This document shows, one piece after another, positions 5,947-6,016 of a stretch of DNA of 6,016 nucleotides; positions within the stretch are counted from its first letter, which is position 1; each line of letters opens with the position of its first letter. A program made the position numbers and the translations under genes. The stretch is from an uncultured Opitutia bacterium (lineage in GTDB: Bacteria; Verrucomicrobiota; Verrucomicrobiia; Opitutales; UBA953): positions 1 through 6,016 of the forward strand of contig CAJBPJ010000168.1 in NCBI GenBank assembly GCA_903957465.1, written 5' to 3'. A model generated the notes under the pieces. That model searched no databases and was not told where the DNA came from. It was given only the letters and a program-made list of their open reading frames with translations.

Positions 5947-6016
5947 TTACTCGCCAAGAATGACGCTGACTTCTGCGGCTGAAGCGAAGTCCTGTTTACC
6001 TTGTTCGCTTAAGCAC
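5947..6016 (-). CDS. C-terminal end of an unidentified minus-strand gene (5' end outside the window)
   Basis: Reading inward from the right edge on the minus strand, one frame is open for 22 residues (CLSEQGKQDFASAAEVSVILGE) and ends at TAA (complement of 5947-5949). It converges on hisN with only 2 bp between the two stop codons. The other minus-strand frame starting at the edge stops within seven codons. The ending 'A-A-E-V-S-V-I-L' looks like a final amphipathic beta strand. A FolB-type (dihydroneopterin aldolase) C-terminus is one faint resemblance, but the fragment is too short to name. The evidence that it is coding at all is only the open frame and the tidy convergent stop. Confidence 0.45.
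   Translation of the reverse strand, partial: CLSEQGKQDFASAAEVSVILGE

Noticed and set aside
5968..5991. GACTTC / GAAGTC inverted repeat after hisN
   Set aside because: It is a 6-bp stem with a 12-nt loop inside probable coding sequence of the convergent gene, with no proper T-run. This is too weak to call a terminator.

Overview
The window looks like ordinary chromosomal housekeeping DNA from a Gram-negative-type bacterium of moderate GC. A member of the Verrucomicrobiota (Opitutae-like) is my best guess. The guess rests on protein style (a secreted TlpA-type thioredoxin fused to a TPR-like tail, a DWNGT-type HAD phosphatase, an IMPase-type histidinol phosphatase) and on the absence of Shine-Dalgarno sequences before all five visible start codons. 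It is an inference from remembered family features, not a database result.

Layout, left to right. The plus-strand 3' end of a probable mutY (A/G-specific adenine glycosylase) enters from the left edge and stops at 233. It converges on a leftward block. That block holds a secreted TlpA-like thioredoxin/TPR protein (281-1378), which has a clear intrinsic terminator overlapping the mutY stop codon, and an acetyl-CoA synthetase (1472-3580). Between these two lies a strong hairpin without a T-tract. Upstream of acs on the same strand are a HAD-family phosphatase (3655-4302) and a DUF2071/YqjF-like protein (4341-5084). These two are 38 bp apart and probably co-transcribed. A divergent intergenic region of 86 bp separates them from a plus-strand inositol-monophosphatase-family gene, probably histidinol-phosphatase hisN (5171-5944, GTG start). 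Its stop lies 2 bp from the stop of a convergent, truncated minus-strand gene that runs off the right edge. No intergenic gap exceeds 100 bp, and I see no tRNA, rRNA, CRISPR, insertion sequence or prophage sequence.

Functionally the genes are a loose mix: DNA repair (mutY), extracytoplasmic thiol redox (TlpA), acetate activation to acetyl-CoA (acs), a small-molecule phosphatase (HAD), an uncharacterised DUF2071 protein and histidine biosynthesis (hisN). They do not form an obvious pathway or a defence or mobile system. The most unusual feature is that the acetyl-CoA synthetase carries an extra N-terminal segment of about 50 residues with a convincing transmembrane helix. No in-frame ATG, GTG or TTG lies between that start and the conserved region, which suggests a membrane-anchored Acs. 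I found no strong evidence for a new multi-gene system here.
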